DNA from: Christensenella sp. UBA941
Lineage (GTDB): Bacteria > Bacillota > Clostridia > Christensenellales > UBA941
DNA length: 13,894 nt
Reading direction: 5' to 3'
Assembly: GCA_002293365.1 (NCBI GenBank)
Contig: DBDD01000158.1
Span: 1 to 13,894, forward strand
This document shows, piece after piece, positions 6,696 through 13,542 of the stretch; positions within the stretch are counted from its first letter, which is position 1; the number at the start of each line of letters is the position of its first letter. The translations under genes and the position numbers were made by a program. The notes under the pieces were generated by a model, which did not search any database, was not told the origin of the DNA, and worked only from the letters and a program-made list of their open reading frames with translations.

Positions 6696-8867
6696 CTATA
6701 TTTCATACCACCGGATCTCGTTCGCGGCGAGAGAAAGCGGAAAACTGCTGCCGTCCCCTTTGTATACGACGGTATCCTGCGGCTCATAGGTATTGTTGAC
6801 CGCACAAAACTTATGATTCTTTACAAACGCGTGAATATCCACGTTTACATTGTCGGAATACCACGTTTTCAAACTCTCCTCGCGGCGCGCGCTCCACAAA
6901 ATCGAACGATGCAGAACGCGGGCGTTTTCAAAGCTATAGGGCAAGCCGCTCATATAAATCGCACGGCCTTTGCCGTAGTCATTAACCGCCAAACAAACGT
7001 CCTTCGCCCGTTGTATGAGAACGCTAGCCCCTTCAAGAGCGTAGATATTCTTATTACCTTCGCCGAAATTCATCTCGCCGGAACAATCGGCCAGAATGAA
7101 ATGATCCGGAAGCTCGTCCCAATTGTATTTATCGTAATTCAGGGTAAACCCCGTCTCCTTTTCAACCCCCAGCGCACCTGAGAGCTGTAAGTAGCGCCCC
7201 TGGTACCGATGCCCCGTGGGCTCGCCGACGCCGATAAAACCGCCGCCGTTCCATATGAAGCCGCGCACCGCGGCGGAAACAGTAGGGTCTTCCCACACCG
7301 CTCCGCCGGTATGGGCCGTATCGCCGTCGCCGACGTTGATAAGGACGTCGATGCCGTCCAAAACATGCGGGTTCGCCTTGATATCGTCGAAGGAGATGAA
7401 GCGAACGTCAAACGGAGCGCCTGAAAGGGCCTCGATTACTCCGGCATAGCTATAATTCTGCTTTTGATAGAGTGCATGATGCACCATATGGCAGCCCCAG
7501 GCGCGCATTTTCCCCCAGCTGTTTAGTACTGCAACCTTAGCAAAGCAATATGGCTCGGTTCCTTTGATGTTGTTATATAGCTCCCGGAATTCGCCTGTGA
7601 CCTGCTCTATATACGTTAAAAACTCGGGAAACTGAAACGCCAGCTTCAGGTAGCCTCCGTACCCGATACGGTCGATCGGCTTGCGCAATATCGCGCGGCG
7701 GGCGGTTACCCAATTCTCCTTCGCTTCGTGCACCGGGTCGCCACCCTCGTGGAAGGTATCCGGAAAGAAATAGGGTAGAAACCTGCCCTCGGTATACTTT
7801 ACTCCCGGTATGTCGGAAATCAGGCGCAGCGTTGAGCCATTGCCGACACTGCCGACGACGGCGTCGAGGCCGATCGTAGTAAATTCATCCATAAAGGGTT
7901 CGGTGCCGATCCAATGGTCGCCGAGGAACATCATGGCTTCCTTACCCATCTCATGGGTTATATCGCACATTTCTTTTGCTAGAACGGCGACCTCCTTGCG
8001 TTGAAACGCTTGAAAATCGAGAAACTCTTTGCTTGGAACTCTGTACTGGTTATTATAATACCCCTGATCTATGATGTACTCCGGGCGAAACTTATATCCG
8101 GCTTCTTTTTCGAATTGTTCTAAAATATACGGGGAAACAGAAGCCGAATAACCGTACCAATCCACATACTTCTCCCGCTTCAATTCGTCAAAGACCAAGG
8201 TGAACTGATGAAAGAACGTAGTGAACCTGATCACATCGACGTAAGGATGTTCTTGAATAAACGCGCGCAGCCGCTTCATGGTATGCTCGCGTGTTTTGGG
8301 CTGACGCACGTCAAACGTGATTTGGTGCTCAAAATCTTGCCAATCGTTTGTGACCGCGTTGTACATATGTACCGGATCCCAGATAAGGTATGCGAGGAAG
8401 CTTACGGTGTACTCGTGGTAGAGTGTAGCGTTTTGGATAAGGACGCGGCCTCGCCCGGCGTCGTACGTCCAGCTTTCGCACGGAACGATACAGCCGGAGG
8501 TTCGATCTATAACCTCCCACCAGCGCTTTATATCGTCCCTGTCGTTCACTTGGAGCAGCTCGGGGCTGATACCCCGCATAAGCTCAATGGAAAGCGTATC
8601 CTCAGTGGCGGCATGAAATCCGCTCATGATATAGCACTGCTGCACCTCGTCCGGGTTCTGCTTTGCCCAAGCGTTATCCTTTCGCGTGGTGTAATAAGTT
8701 GAATAGACCTTAGCGCCTATTTCTTTCAGTTCATCCGGATAGTCTGTCCCGTCGCAGTCCCGGATCGCGTCGGCGCCCCAGCGGGCAAATATCTCTAATG
8801 TCTCGGGCACCACGTCCAAATCGGTTGGAATGGTAACCCGGCCTTTGTTAATCGGCGTCTCACTCAC
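6696..8867 (-). CDS. lnpA: 1,3-beta-galactosyl-N-acetylhexosamine phosphorylase (GH112)
   Basis: Cytoplasmic enzyme that cleaves Gal-beta-1,3-GlcNAc (lacto-N-biose) and/or Gal-beta-1,3-GalNAc (galacto-N-biose) with phosphate to galactose 1-phosphate and the free N-acetylhexosamine. The 723-residue product matches the GH112 family along its length (the Bifidobacterium enzyme is about 750 residues). Visible landmarks are NKGRVTIPTDLDV near the N-terminus, VIRFTTFFHQFTLVFDE (212-228), the YGYSASVSPYILEQFEKEAGY strip, and MMFLGDHWIGTEP with Asp317, which lies where the catalytic acid of the family (about residue 313 in the B. longum enzyme) is expected. A C-terminal part with GDGDTAHTGG and a YMSGLPYS segment completes the fold. 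The GTG start overlaps the preceding stop (GTGA) and has GGAGGG 8 nt upstream. Whether it prefers lacto-N-biose or galacto-N-biose cannot be told by eye, so the symbol gnpA would also be fair. Confidence 0.93.
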   Translation of the reverse strand: MSETPINKGRVTIPTDLDVVPETLEIFARWGADAIRDCDGTDYPDELKEIGAKVYSTYYTTRKDNAWAKQNPDEVQQCYIMSGFHAATEDTLSIELMRGISPELLQVNDRDDIKRWWEVIDRTSGCIVPCESWTYDAGRGRVLIQNATLYHEYTVSFLAYLIWDPVHMYNAVTNDWQDFEHQITFDVRQPKTREHTMKRLRAFIQEHPYVDVIRFTTFFHQFTLVFDELKREKYVDWYGYSASVSPYILEQFEKEAGYKFRPEYIIDQGYYNNQYRVPSKEFLDFQAFQRKEVAVLAKEMCDITHEMGKEAMMFLGDHWIGTEPFMDEFTTIGLDAVVGSVGNGSTLRLISDIPGVKYTEGRFLPYFFPDTFHEGGDPVHEAKENWVTARRAILRKPIDRIGYGGYLKLAFQFPEFLTYIEQVTGEFRELYNNIKGTEPYCFAKVAVLNSWGKMRAWGCHMVHHALYQKQNYSYAGVIEALSGAPFDVRFISFDDIKANPHVLDGIDVLINVGDGDTAHTGGAVWEDPTVSAAVRGFIWNGGGFIGVGEPTGHRYQGRYLQLSGALGVEKETGFTLNYDKYNWDELPDHFILADCSGEMNFGEGNKNIYALEGASVLIQRAKDVCLAVNDYGKGRAIYMSGLPYSFENARVLHRSILWSARREESLKTWYSDNVNVDIHAFVKNHKFCAVNNTYEPQDTVVYKGDGSSFPLSLAANEIRWYEI

Positions 8868-9103
8868 AAAGATTTCCCTCCGGCATTTTCGTCTTTTTCT
8901 TTAGGCGTTTCAAACGGCTTGTTGTATAGCATGAACGTCGTAACCAAAAATATGACCCCTACCACCATCAAACCAAGCCCGGCGAGCTCGCCCGTCATAC
9001 GCCATCCGACAATTAGAAGAACGATACCGATTATGAAGAAAGCAATCATCAGCAGGACGCGCAGCGCAACGTGATCCTTCCAAAACTTCATTCTTATGAC
9101 CAT
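8864..9103 (-). CDS. small two-helix membrane protein, DUF6903-like
   Basis: A 79-residue protein with two hydrophobic helices (about 13-33 and 38-59), a positively charged N-terminus (MKFWKDH) and a charged cytoplasm-type tail (KPFETPKEKDENAGGK). The shape, with a G-rich second helix and an ending LYNKPFE, resembles the small membrane protein family DUF6903; I recall such proteins beside GH112 genes but cannot verify it here. The start could be the ATG at 9103 (AAAGG only 1 nt away) or the ATG at 9091 (13 nt away). The second gives a more usual MKFWK beginning. Its stop overlaps the phosphorylase start by 4 bp, so the two are translationally coupled. Role unknown; a membrane partner of the transporter or the phosphorylase is possible. 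Confidence 0.7.
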   Translation of the reverse strand: MVIRMKFWKDHVALRVLLMIAFFIIGIVLLIVGWRMTGELAGLGLMVVGVIFLVTTFMLYNKPFETPKEKDENAGGKSL

Positions 9104-9144
9104 ACCTTTCTCAATTCTTTATTTTGAATTGTGAGTTGTCGACC

Positions 9145-10035
9145 CTACCCCTTTACTCCGCCGAGCGTCATGCCTTGCGTGAGCTTGCGCTGTACCATGA
9201 TATACAGAATCAGCGTCGGCAGCATGACGATAACCAGGCCCGCGTACAGGGTGCCGAATTCGGCCCTACCTTGCTGCGCCTGCATGAGGTTCAGCAGCCC
9301 GACAGGGAGCGTACGCGCGCCTCTGGCGGAGCTTAGCAGCGTCATGGATACGATGTATTCGTTCCAAAAAGCGAGGAAGTTAAATAGGATGACGGTAATT
9401 ATGCTCGGCTGGGCCAGGGGGAAGATGATACTTACCATCGTCCTTGAATAGCCCGCGCCGTCGATATAGGCGGCCTCTTCAAAATCATGCGGCAGCGTAG
9501 CGAAATAACCGGACAGCAGGTAGATTGTAAACGGCAGAGCAGTCGCGGCATACACGACCGCCAGCACGAACATATTGTTCAGCAGGAAGCCGCCGCCGAA
9601 CACGCCCTTTAGAAAATCGTCGCCATCCTTGAGCATTAGGTAGATCGGAACGACGATATAGTTCATATTGATGAACAGCCCCGCCATAAAACTGGTGCGC
9701 ACGAACCCGCGCCCCTTGAACCGAAAGCGCGCCAGGCAGTACGACGCGGGCAGCGCGACTATCAGAAGAATCGCGAGCGCCAGCGCCGTGACGATAGCGG
9801 AGTTGAGCATATAGCTGCCCATCTGCGCGGAATTCCAGGCGTCGACGAAGTTTTGCCAGTAGAAGCCCAGCGGCATCGTCCATGGATTGCCGTAGAATTC
9901 GCTGTTTTCTTTGACCGACGCGAGAAAAACCCAGGCTACAGGTACGATGATTAATACCGCTAGCGTAATCAGGGCCACATAGATAAATACCTTCAGGATA
10001 ACCTCGCTTTTTTGCGAGCCAGTGCGCTGTTCCAT
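9145..10035 (-). CDS. CUT1 sugar ABC transporter permease, MalG/NgcG type
   Basis: A 296-residue integral membrane protein with six hydrophobic segments, forming one half of the transport channel. The EAA loop that docks the ATPase is clear at 186-207 (EEAAYIDGAGYSRTMVSIIFP). The stretch NNMFVLAVVYAATALPFTIYLLSGYFATLP before it is typical of permeases for N-acetylhexosamine-containing sugars (NgcG-like), which agrees with the neighbouring phosphorylase. The ATG at 10035 follows AGGGGGG by 7 nt, and the stop of the preceding permease gene lies within that site, so translation is coupled. The gene ends 41 bp before the small membrane protein gene. Confidence 0.92.
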   Translation of the reverse strand: MEQRTGSQKSEVILKVFIYVALITLAVLIIVPVAWVFLASVKENSEFYGNPWTMPLGFYWQNFVDAWNSAQMGSYMLNSAIVTALALAILLIVALPASYCLARFRFKGRGFVRTSFMAGLFINMNYIVVPIYLMLKDGDDFLKGVFGGGFLLNNMFVLAVVYAATALPFTIYLLSGYFATLPHDFEEAAYIDGAGYSRTMVSIIFPLAQPSIITVILFNFLAFWNEYIVSMTLLSSARGARTLPVGLLNLMQAQQGRAEFGTLYAGLVIVMLPTLILYIMVQRKLTQGMTLGGVKG

Positions 10036-10047
10036 TTTGCCGCCCCC

Positions 10048-10923
10048 CTACATTTCCAAGACTTCGCGCCTTGTTACCCGGTTTACGGCCGCCGACAACA
10101 GGAACGAAAACAGGAATATAATCACTCCGGCCGCCATACTGTAGCCGAAAAGGCCGGCGTCCTTTTGGTTGTACATGAAGCTGAGCCCCACATCGGACAT
10201 GCCCTTTGCCACCATCGCTCTCACAAACAGGAACGCCATATTGATCGTAGAGATGATGAAGAAGGTCAGCGTCGTGCGGATATTGGTCCAGATCAGCGGC
10301 AGCGTCATCTGGAAGAACTGTCTGAACCGGCCCGCGCCGTCCATTCCGGCGCTTTCGTAGATGCTCTCCGGTACGGCGGCCATAGAGGCCATGTACATGA
10401 CCATATAATAGCCGATCGCCTGCCAGACCATCGCCATGATAATGCTGACGATGACCATCGGCTGATCCTTCCAAAGCACTTGAATCTGCTGGCCCGAAAG
10501 CATGGACAGCACGCTGTTGAGCATGCCGTTGTCCGGCCTGTATATGGCTGAGAAAATGCCGGCGATGACGACGACGGACAGTATATTGGGAATATAGAAG
10601 ATAATGCGGAAAAAGTTTTGACCTTTGATTTTCTCGCGCGACAGGATAGCGGCGAACATCAGCGCGAAGAAGAATGTAAATATCGTCACCATTACGATCA
10701 TCAGGATGGTATTCTGCATGGAAACGATGAATTTTTCGTCCTTAAAGAGAGTGTTGAAATTATCGAAGCCTACGAACGTCTCCGTTGGAGAATATGCTCC
10801 GCGCTCAAAAAGCGAGATACGGAAGACGTTGAGCGTGGGGATAATCATGAATATCACAAATAGTATCACAGCCGGCGCTACACACAGGAGTATAAACCTT
10901 TTGCGTCCCTTGGCAGTTCTCAC
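10048..10923 (-). CDS. CUT1 sugar ABC transporter permease, MalF type
   Basis: A 291-residue integral membrane protein, the second channel subunit. It begins with a charged TAKGRKRF segment and a first hydrophobic helix (about 10-29). The EAA loop lies at about 189-210 (YESAGMDGAGRFRQFFQMTLPL). The start is a GTG at 10923 with AAAGGGG 9 nt upstream. It lies 103 bp behind the binding-protein gene, a gap that contains a strong hairpin, and directly before the second permease. No ATPase gene accompanies the pair. Many Bacillota use one shared MsmK-type ATPase for several CUT1 transporters, and that is the likely case here. Confidence 0.92.
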   Translation of the reverse strand: MRTAKGRKRFILLCVAPAVILFVIFMIIPTLNVFRISLFERGAYSPTETFVGFDNFNTLFKDEKFIVSMQNTILMIVMVTIFTFFFALMFAAILSREKIKGQNFFRIIFYIPNILSVVVIAGIFSAIYRPDNGMLNSVLSMLSGQQIQVLWKDQPMVIVSIIMAMVWQAIGYYMVMYMASMAAVPESIYESAGMDGAGRFRQFFQMTLPLIWTNIRTTLTFFIISTINMAFLFVRAMVAKGMSDVGLSFMYNQKDAGLFGYSMAAGVIIFLFSFLLSAAVNRVTRREVLEM

Positions 10924-10963
10924 GTAAGCAGTCCCCTTTCGATTTGGCTATAGGTAACGGTAA

Positions 10964-11001
10964 ATGGCGGGCGGCGAGTGAACTCACTTGCCGCCCGCCA
11001 T
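10964..11001 (-). promoter_or_regulatory. strong intercistronic hairpin between binding protein and permease genes
   Basis: Two 17-nt arms (10964-10980 and 10985-11001) are complementary at all positions but one, with a 4-nt loop and a very GC-rich stem (GGCGGGCGGC / GCCGCCCGCC). It starts about 25 nt after the binding-protein stop. No run of T follows in the direction of transcription, so complete termination is unlikely. Such hairpins after the first cistron usually protect its mRNA or reduce read-through, giving more binding protein than permease. Confidence 0.7.
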
Positions 11002-11026
11002 GCTCAACACTGCTAGGATATTAGGG

Positions 11027-12331
11027 TTATTGCATCAAATTGGCGCGCATCTGATCGTTGGCGGCCCTCATATCGGCGAGCCATTCGTCAGCGGTCGTCT
11101 GGCCGGAAACCAAAGCGTTGAAGGGATCCATAAACACTTCGCGGACAGAGGCGAGGCCGGCTGTCGATTCATACGCCGCGAATCCGCCCATGGCGGCCTT
11201 CGCGCCGGTGTCATAGATGGAGAAGAACATCTTGTTGTCGCCCGTCATGTTTTCCGCAACGCCTACGACAGGCTGGATGGCGGTCGACGCGGAGAAGATA
11301 TCGCATGCAACATCGCTATACAGGAAAGCAACAAACTGCTTGGCTGCATCCTGGTTTGCGGCGCCGGAAGGAATCCAGGCCTGTTCAAACCAAGTGTAGC
11401 TATAGCCGGTGCCGCCGGCGGCAATCTCGGGAACCGGGCACATGCCCCACTGGAAGCCATCTACGCGGGGCGCTTCGGCCATTTCGTCGACGATCCAGGT
11501 GCCACAGGGCAGGAACAGGGCGGTATCGTCCAGGATCATCTGCTGATTCATGGTGAAGTCCGTGTCGTTGGCCTGCGCGGGGGTGGAAGCGTGCGTGTAC
11601 GAGGCCAGCTTCGTGAGGATTTCCATGTACTTAGCGGCTTCGGGGGTATCCCATACGCCCTCTTCGTAGTTCGTGACCTTGTCGAAGAATTCGGGCCCGC
11701 CTACGGAGTACAGGATGGTGGGGATGACCGTATCGAAATAGCCGGTGGTGGGATAGGTAAACAGAGCGTAGCCTTCGGCCTTAGCCGTCTCGCCCAGCGC
11801 CCACATCTCGTCCCAGGTGGCCGGGATGGTCCATCCCTTTTCCTCGAAGAGGCCGGCATTATAGAACAGGCCGCAGGGGGAATAGAACATGGGGGCCAGA
11901 TAGGTCTTGCCGTCGTCGTAAGGGTTGGTGAGCGCGGTTTCGGTGAAGCCGCCCGCGATCTTTTCCGAGACCAAGGCGCCCTCGCCCGGAACCGCCCTAT
12001 CGAGCACGTCGGTGATGTCCAGAATGAGGTTGTCCTTGATGAACTGATCGGTCAGCGCCTTTTCGCGGCCGGTCGCCAGATGGATGACGTCGGGGAAATC
12101 GCCGCCCTGCATGGCGGGGCCGATGATATCCTCGATGAACTTATCCGTGGTAAGCTCCACCTCGATGCCGGTCGCGGCGGTGAAGGCTTCCGTCACCTCG
12201 ACCCACATCTCGGGGCCGTAGCCGGATTCCAGAGCGGCGACCCGAAGCGGGCCCTCCGAGGCCGCCGCGAAGCCGCTGAAAGCGGACATGCACAGTATGC
12301 ATGTCAAAGCGAGTGCGATAATGCGTTTCAT
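11027..12331 (-). CDS. sugar ABC transporter substrate-binding protein, NgcE-like
   Basis: Extracellular family 1 solute-binding protein, 434 residues, delivering the sugar to the two permeases. The signal peptide is residues 1-25 (MKRIIALALTC...SGFAAAS), with a likely signal peptidase I cut after AAA. The body shows the usual CUT1 binding-protein features: EVTEAFTAATGIEVEL near the start, DFPDVIHLATG, then YSPCGLFYNAGLFEEKGWTIPATWDEMW, which is like binding proteins for N-acetylglucosamine or chitobiose. The ATG at 12331 is chosen because AGGAGGT lies 9 nt upstream and the signal peptide follows at once; the longer open frame to 12448 has neither. The substrate is inferred from the GH112 neighbour to be galacto-N-biose/lacto-N-biose. 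The signal peptide shows no proper lipobox, which is unusual for a Gram-positive binding protein. Confidence 0.92.
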   Translation of the reverse strand: MKRIIALALTCILCMSAFSGFAAASEGPLRVAALESGYGPEMWVEVTEAFTAATGIEVELTTDKFIEDIIGPAMQGGDFPDVIHLATGREKALTDQFIKDNLILDITDVLDRAVPGEGALVSEKIAGGFTETALTNPYDDGKTYLAPMFYSPCGLFYNAGLFEEKGWTIPATWDEMWALGETAKAEGYALFTYPTTGYFDTVIPTILYSVGGPEFFDKVTNYEEGVWDTPEAAKYMEILTKLASYTHASTPAQANDTDFTMNQQMILDDTALFLPCGTWIVDEMAEAPRVDGFQWGMCPVPEIAAGGTGYSYTWFEQAWIPSGAANQDAAKQFVAFLYSDVACDIFSASTAIQPVVGVAENMTGDNKMFFSIYDTGAKAAMGGFAAYESTAGLASVREVFMDPFNALVSGQTTADEWLADMRAANDQMRANLMQ

Positions 12332-12383
12332 TTTCTGATTACCTCCTTTTTCTGGTAGACCGTTCATAGCTTGAAACACCTTC

Positions 12384-12412
12384 AATATAGCGCGCTTTGA
12401 TTTCGATTCCAA
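12384..12412 (-). promoter_or_regulatory. promoter of the transporter-phosphorylase operon
   Basis: On the - strand TTGGAA (12412-12407) and TATATT (12389-12384) are separated by exactly 17 bp. Transcription would start near 12377, giving a leader of about 46 nt before the ATG at 12331. The -10 element is part of one of the CGYGCTATAWW repeats, so a protein bound there would interfere with or position the polymerase. The promoter is weaker than consensus, as expected for an activated sugar operon. Confidence 0.65.
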
Positions 12413-12550
12413 GAGCATTATTGCGCTGGTTTTTATATATATTGTCATGATGGGAATTCTGCATAATAAATTTTCGATATTCCCGCCGCATTCGGCGCAT
12501 TACCGGATAAAAAATGCCGACGCCGCGCTATAAAGCGCGAATATAGCACG
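12384..12550. promoter_or_regulatory. three copies of CGYGCTATAWW, candidate AraC-regulator operators
   Basis: The divergent control region (12332-12660, no gene inside) holds three copies of one 11-mer: CGCGCTATATT on the - strand at 12394-12384, CGCGCTATAAA on the + strand at 12524-12534 and CGTGCTATATT on the - strand at 12550-12540. The last two face each other as an inverted repeat, with their GCTATA cores at 12527-12532 and 12542-12547. The first covers the -10 box of the transporter promoter. The second also lies in a small palindrome, CGCGCT-ATAA-AGCGCG (12524-12539). The position between a regulator and its putative operon suggests binding sites for that regulator. The assignment is inference. 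Confidence 0.45.
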
Positions 12551-12575
12551 AAATATTGCGAAAAAAATGCTTTTT

Positions 12576-12604
12576 TTGACAGGGCCTTGCCCTCGAAGTA
12601 TAAT
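12576..12604 (+). promoter_or_regulatory. consensus SigA promoter of the AraC-family regulator gene
   Basis: A perfect TTGACA (12576-12581), a 17-bp spacer and a perfect TATAAT (12599-12604) point toward the regulator gene at 12661. The expected leader is about 50 nt. A short inverted repeat, TTGC...GCAA (12609-12621), lies at the probable transcription start. The exact consensus implies strong basal expression unless repressed. Confidence 0.85.
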
Positions 12605-12660
12605 CATGTTGCAGGGCGCAAGATATCACAAGCAATATTCCGCATGATCGGGGGGCGCGT

Positions 12661-13497
12661 ATGAGCAGCAGCAGATACGAATTCGGAAATCAAGAACTGA
12701 TATCGGTAAATCGCGCGCAGACGCGGCTTCTGTACGCGAGCCTCGCGAAATACGGCGGGGACTGGAACAGCGTGATGCATACCCACGCCTATACGGAGAT
12801 CTTCTATGTGATCGGCGGCGCGGGGCAATTTAAAATAGAAGCGCTGGTATACCCGGTGGAAAAGGACGATATGGTCATCGTCAATTCCAATATCGCGCAT
12901 ACGGAGCTGGGCCGGGGCGATTCCCCGCTGGAGTATATCGTGCTGGGGATCGAGGGGCTGGAATTCGCCGCCGCCAGCGAGGAGCGCTTTTTTCTGGCGA
13001 ATTTCCGCAAGGAACGCGAGAATGTGCTCTTCTATCTGCGCAATATGCTGCAGGAACTCGAAAACAAGGAGGACGGTTACGCCACCCTTTGTCAGGATCT
13101 CCTGGAGATTTTGCTCATACTGCTCTCGCGGAATGTTGGCTTTTCCGCGCGGCCCGATAAGCAGGCGGCCAAGACGCTGAAGAACTGCGCGAATGTGCGG
13201 CGGTACATCGAGGGGCACTTCAAGGAAAACATCACGCTGGAGCAGCTCGCGCGGATGGCGCATTTCTCCAAATACCATATGGCGCATTCCTTTTCGCGGC
13301 AGTACGGCATTTCGCCGATCAATTACCTGATACGCCGCCGCATAGAGGAGAGCAAGCATTTATTGCGCGATACCAATCATTCCATGAGCGAGATATCCAG
13401 CATGTTGGGCTTTTCCTCGCCCAGCTATTTTTCGCAATCCTTCAAAAAGCTGGTGGGATTAAGCCCGATGGGGTATCGCAAGGGAAGCGGGGCTTGA
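12661..13497 (+). CDS. AraC-family transcriptional regulator, 278 aa
   Basis: Cytoplasmic sugar-responsive regulator. Residues 1-110 form a cupin-like ligand-binding domain: the MHTHAYTEIFYVIGGAGQF motif contributes His40, His42 and Glu46, and DDMVIVNSNIAHTE is the typical second strand. Residues 176-275 form the double helix-turn-helix DNA-binding domain, with NITLEQLARMAHFSKYHMAHSF as the first unit and MSEISSMLGFSSPSYFSQSFKKLVGLSPMGYR as the second, which carries the family signature. The ATG at 12661 follows GGGGGG by 5 nt. The gene is transcribed away from the transporter-phosphorylase operon and shares its control region, so it probably activates that operon when the disaccharide or a metabolite is present. 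A bidirectional terminator follows. Confidence 0.9.
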   Translation: MSSSRYEFGNQELISVNRAQTRLLYASLAKYGGDWNSVMHTHAYTEIFYVIGGAGQFKIEALVYPVEKDDMVIVNSNIAHTELGRGDSPLEYIVLGIEGLEFAAASEERFFLANFRKERENVLFYLRNMLQELENKEDGYATLCQDLLEILLILLSRNVGFSARPDKQAAKTLKNCANVRRYIEGHFKENITLEQLARMAHFSKYHMAHSFSRQYGISPINYLIRRRIEESKHLLRDTNHSMSEISSMLGFSSPSYFSQSFKKLVGLSPMGYRKGSGA

Positions 13498-13503
13498 CGG
13501 GGA

Positions 13504-13542
13504 TATAGAAAACCGCTGCGCCGGGCAGCGGTTTTTTCTATA
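13504..13542. terminator. bidirectional intrinsic terminator
   Basis: CCGCTG (13513-13518) pairs with CAGCGG (13526-13531) around a 7-nt loop, flanked by A-rich sequence on the left and six T on the right. The flanking TATAGAAAA and TTTTTTCTATA extend the stem. It can end transcription of the AraC-type gene from the left and of the gene arriving on the - strand from the right, whose stop codon (13538-13540) lies inside the outer stem. Confidence 0.85.

Noticed and set aside
9485..10474. A 329-codon open frame on the - strand spanning the two permease genes in another frame
   Set aside because: It covers the junction of two genuine permeases, has no membrane helices and is low-complexity in Gly and Arg.
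10988..12358. A long open + strand frame (456 codons) opposite the sugar-binding protein
   Set aside because: It is antisense to a clear binding-protein gene, rich in Gly, Arg and His as expected for a shadow of GC-rich codons, and has no recognisable domain or ribosome binding site.
12332..12448. Extended N-terminus of the sugar-binding protein from an upstream start at 12448
   Set aside because: It would put 39 extra residues before a clear signal peptide, has no ribosome binding site, and would cover the promoter; the ATG at 12331 has AGGAGGT in place.
12604..13359. A 251-codon open frame on the - strand opposite the AraC-type regulator
   Set aside because: The opposite strand encodes a complete regulator with cupin and helix-turn-helix motifs; the antisense frame has no family resemblance.
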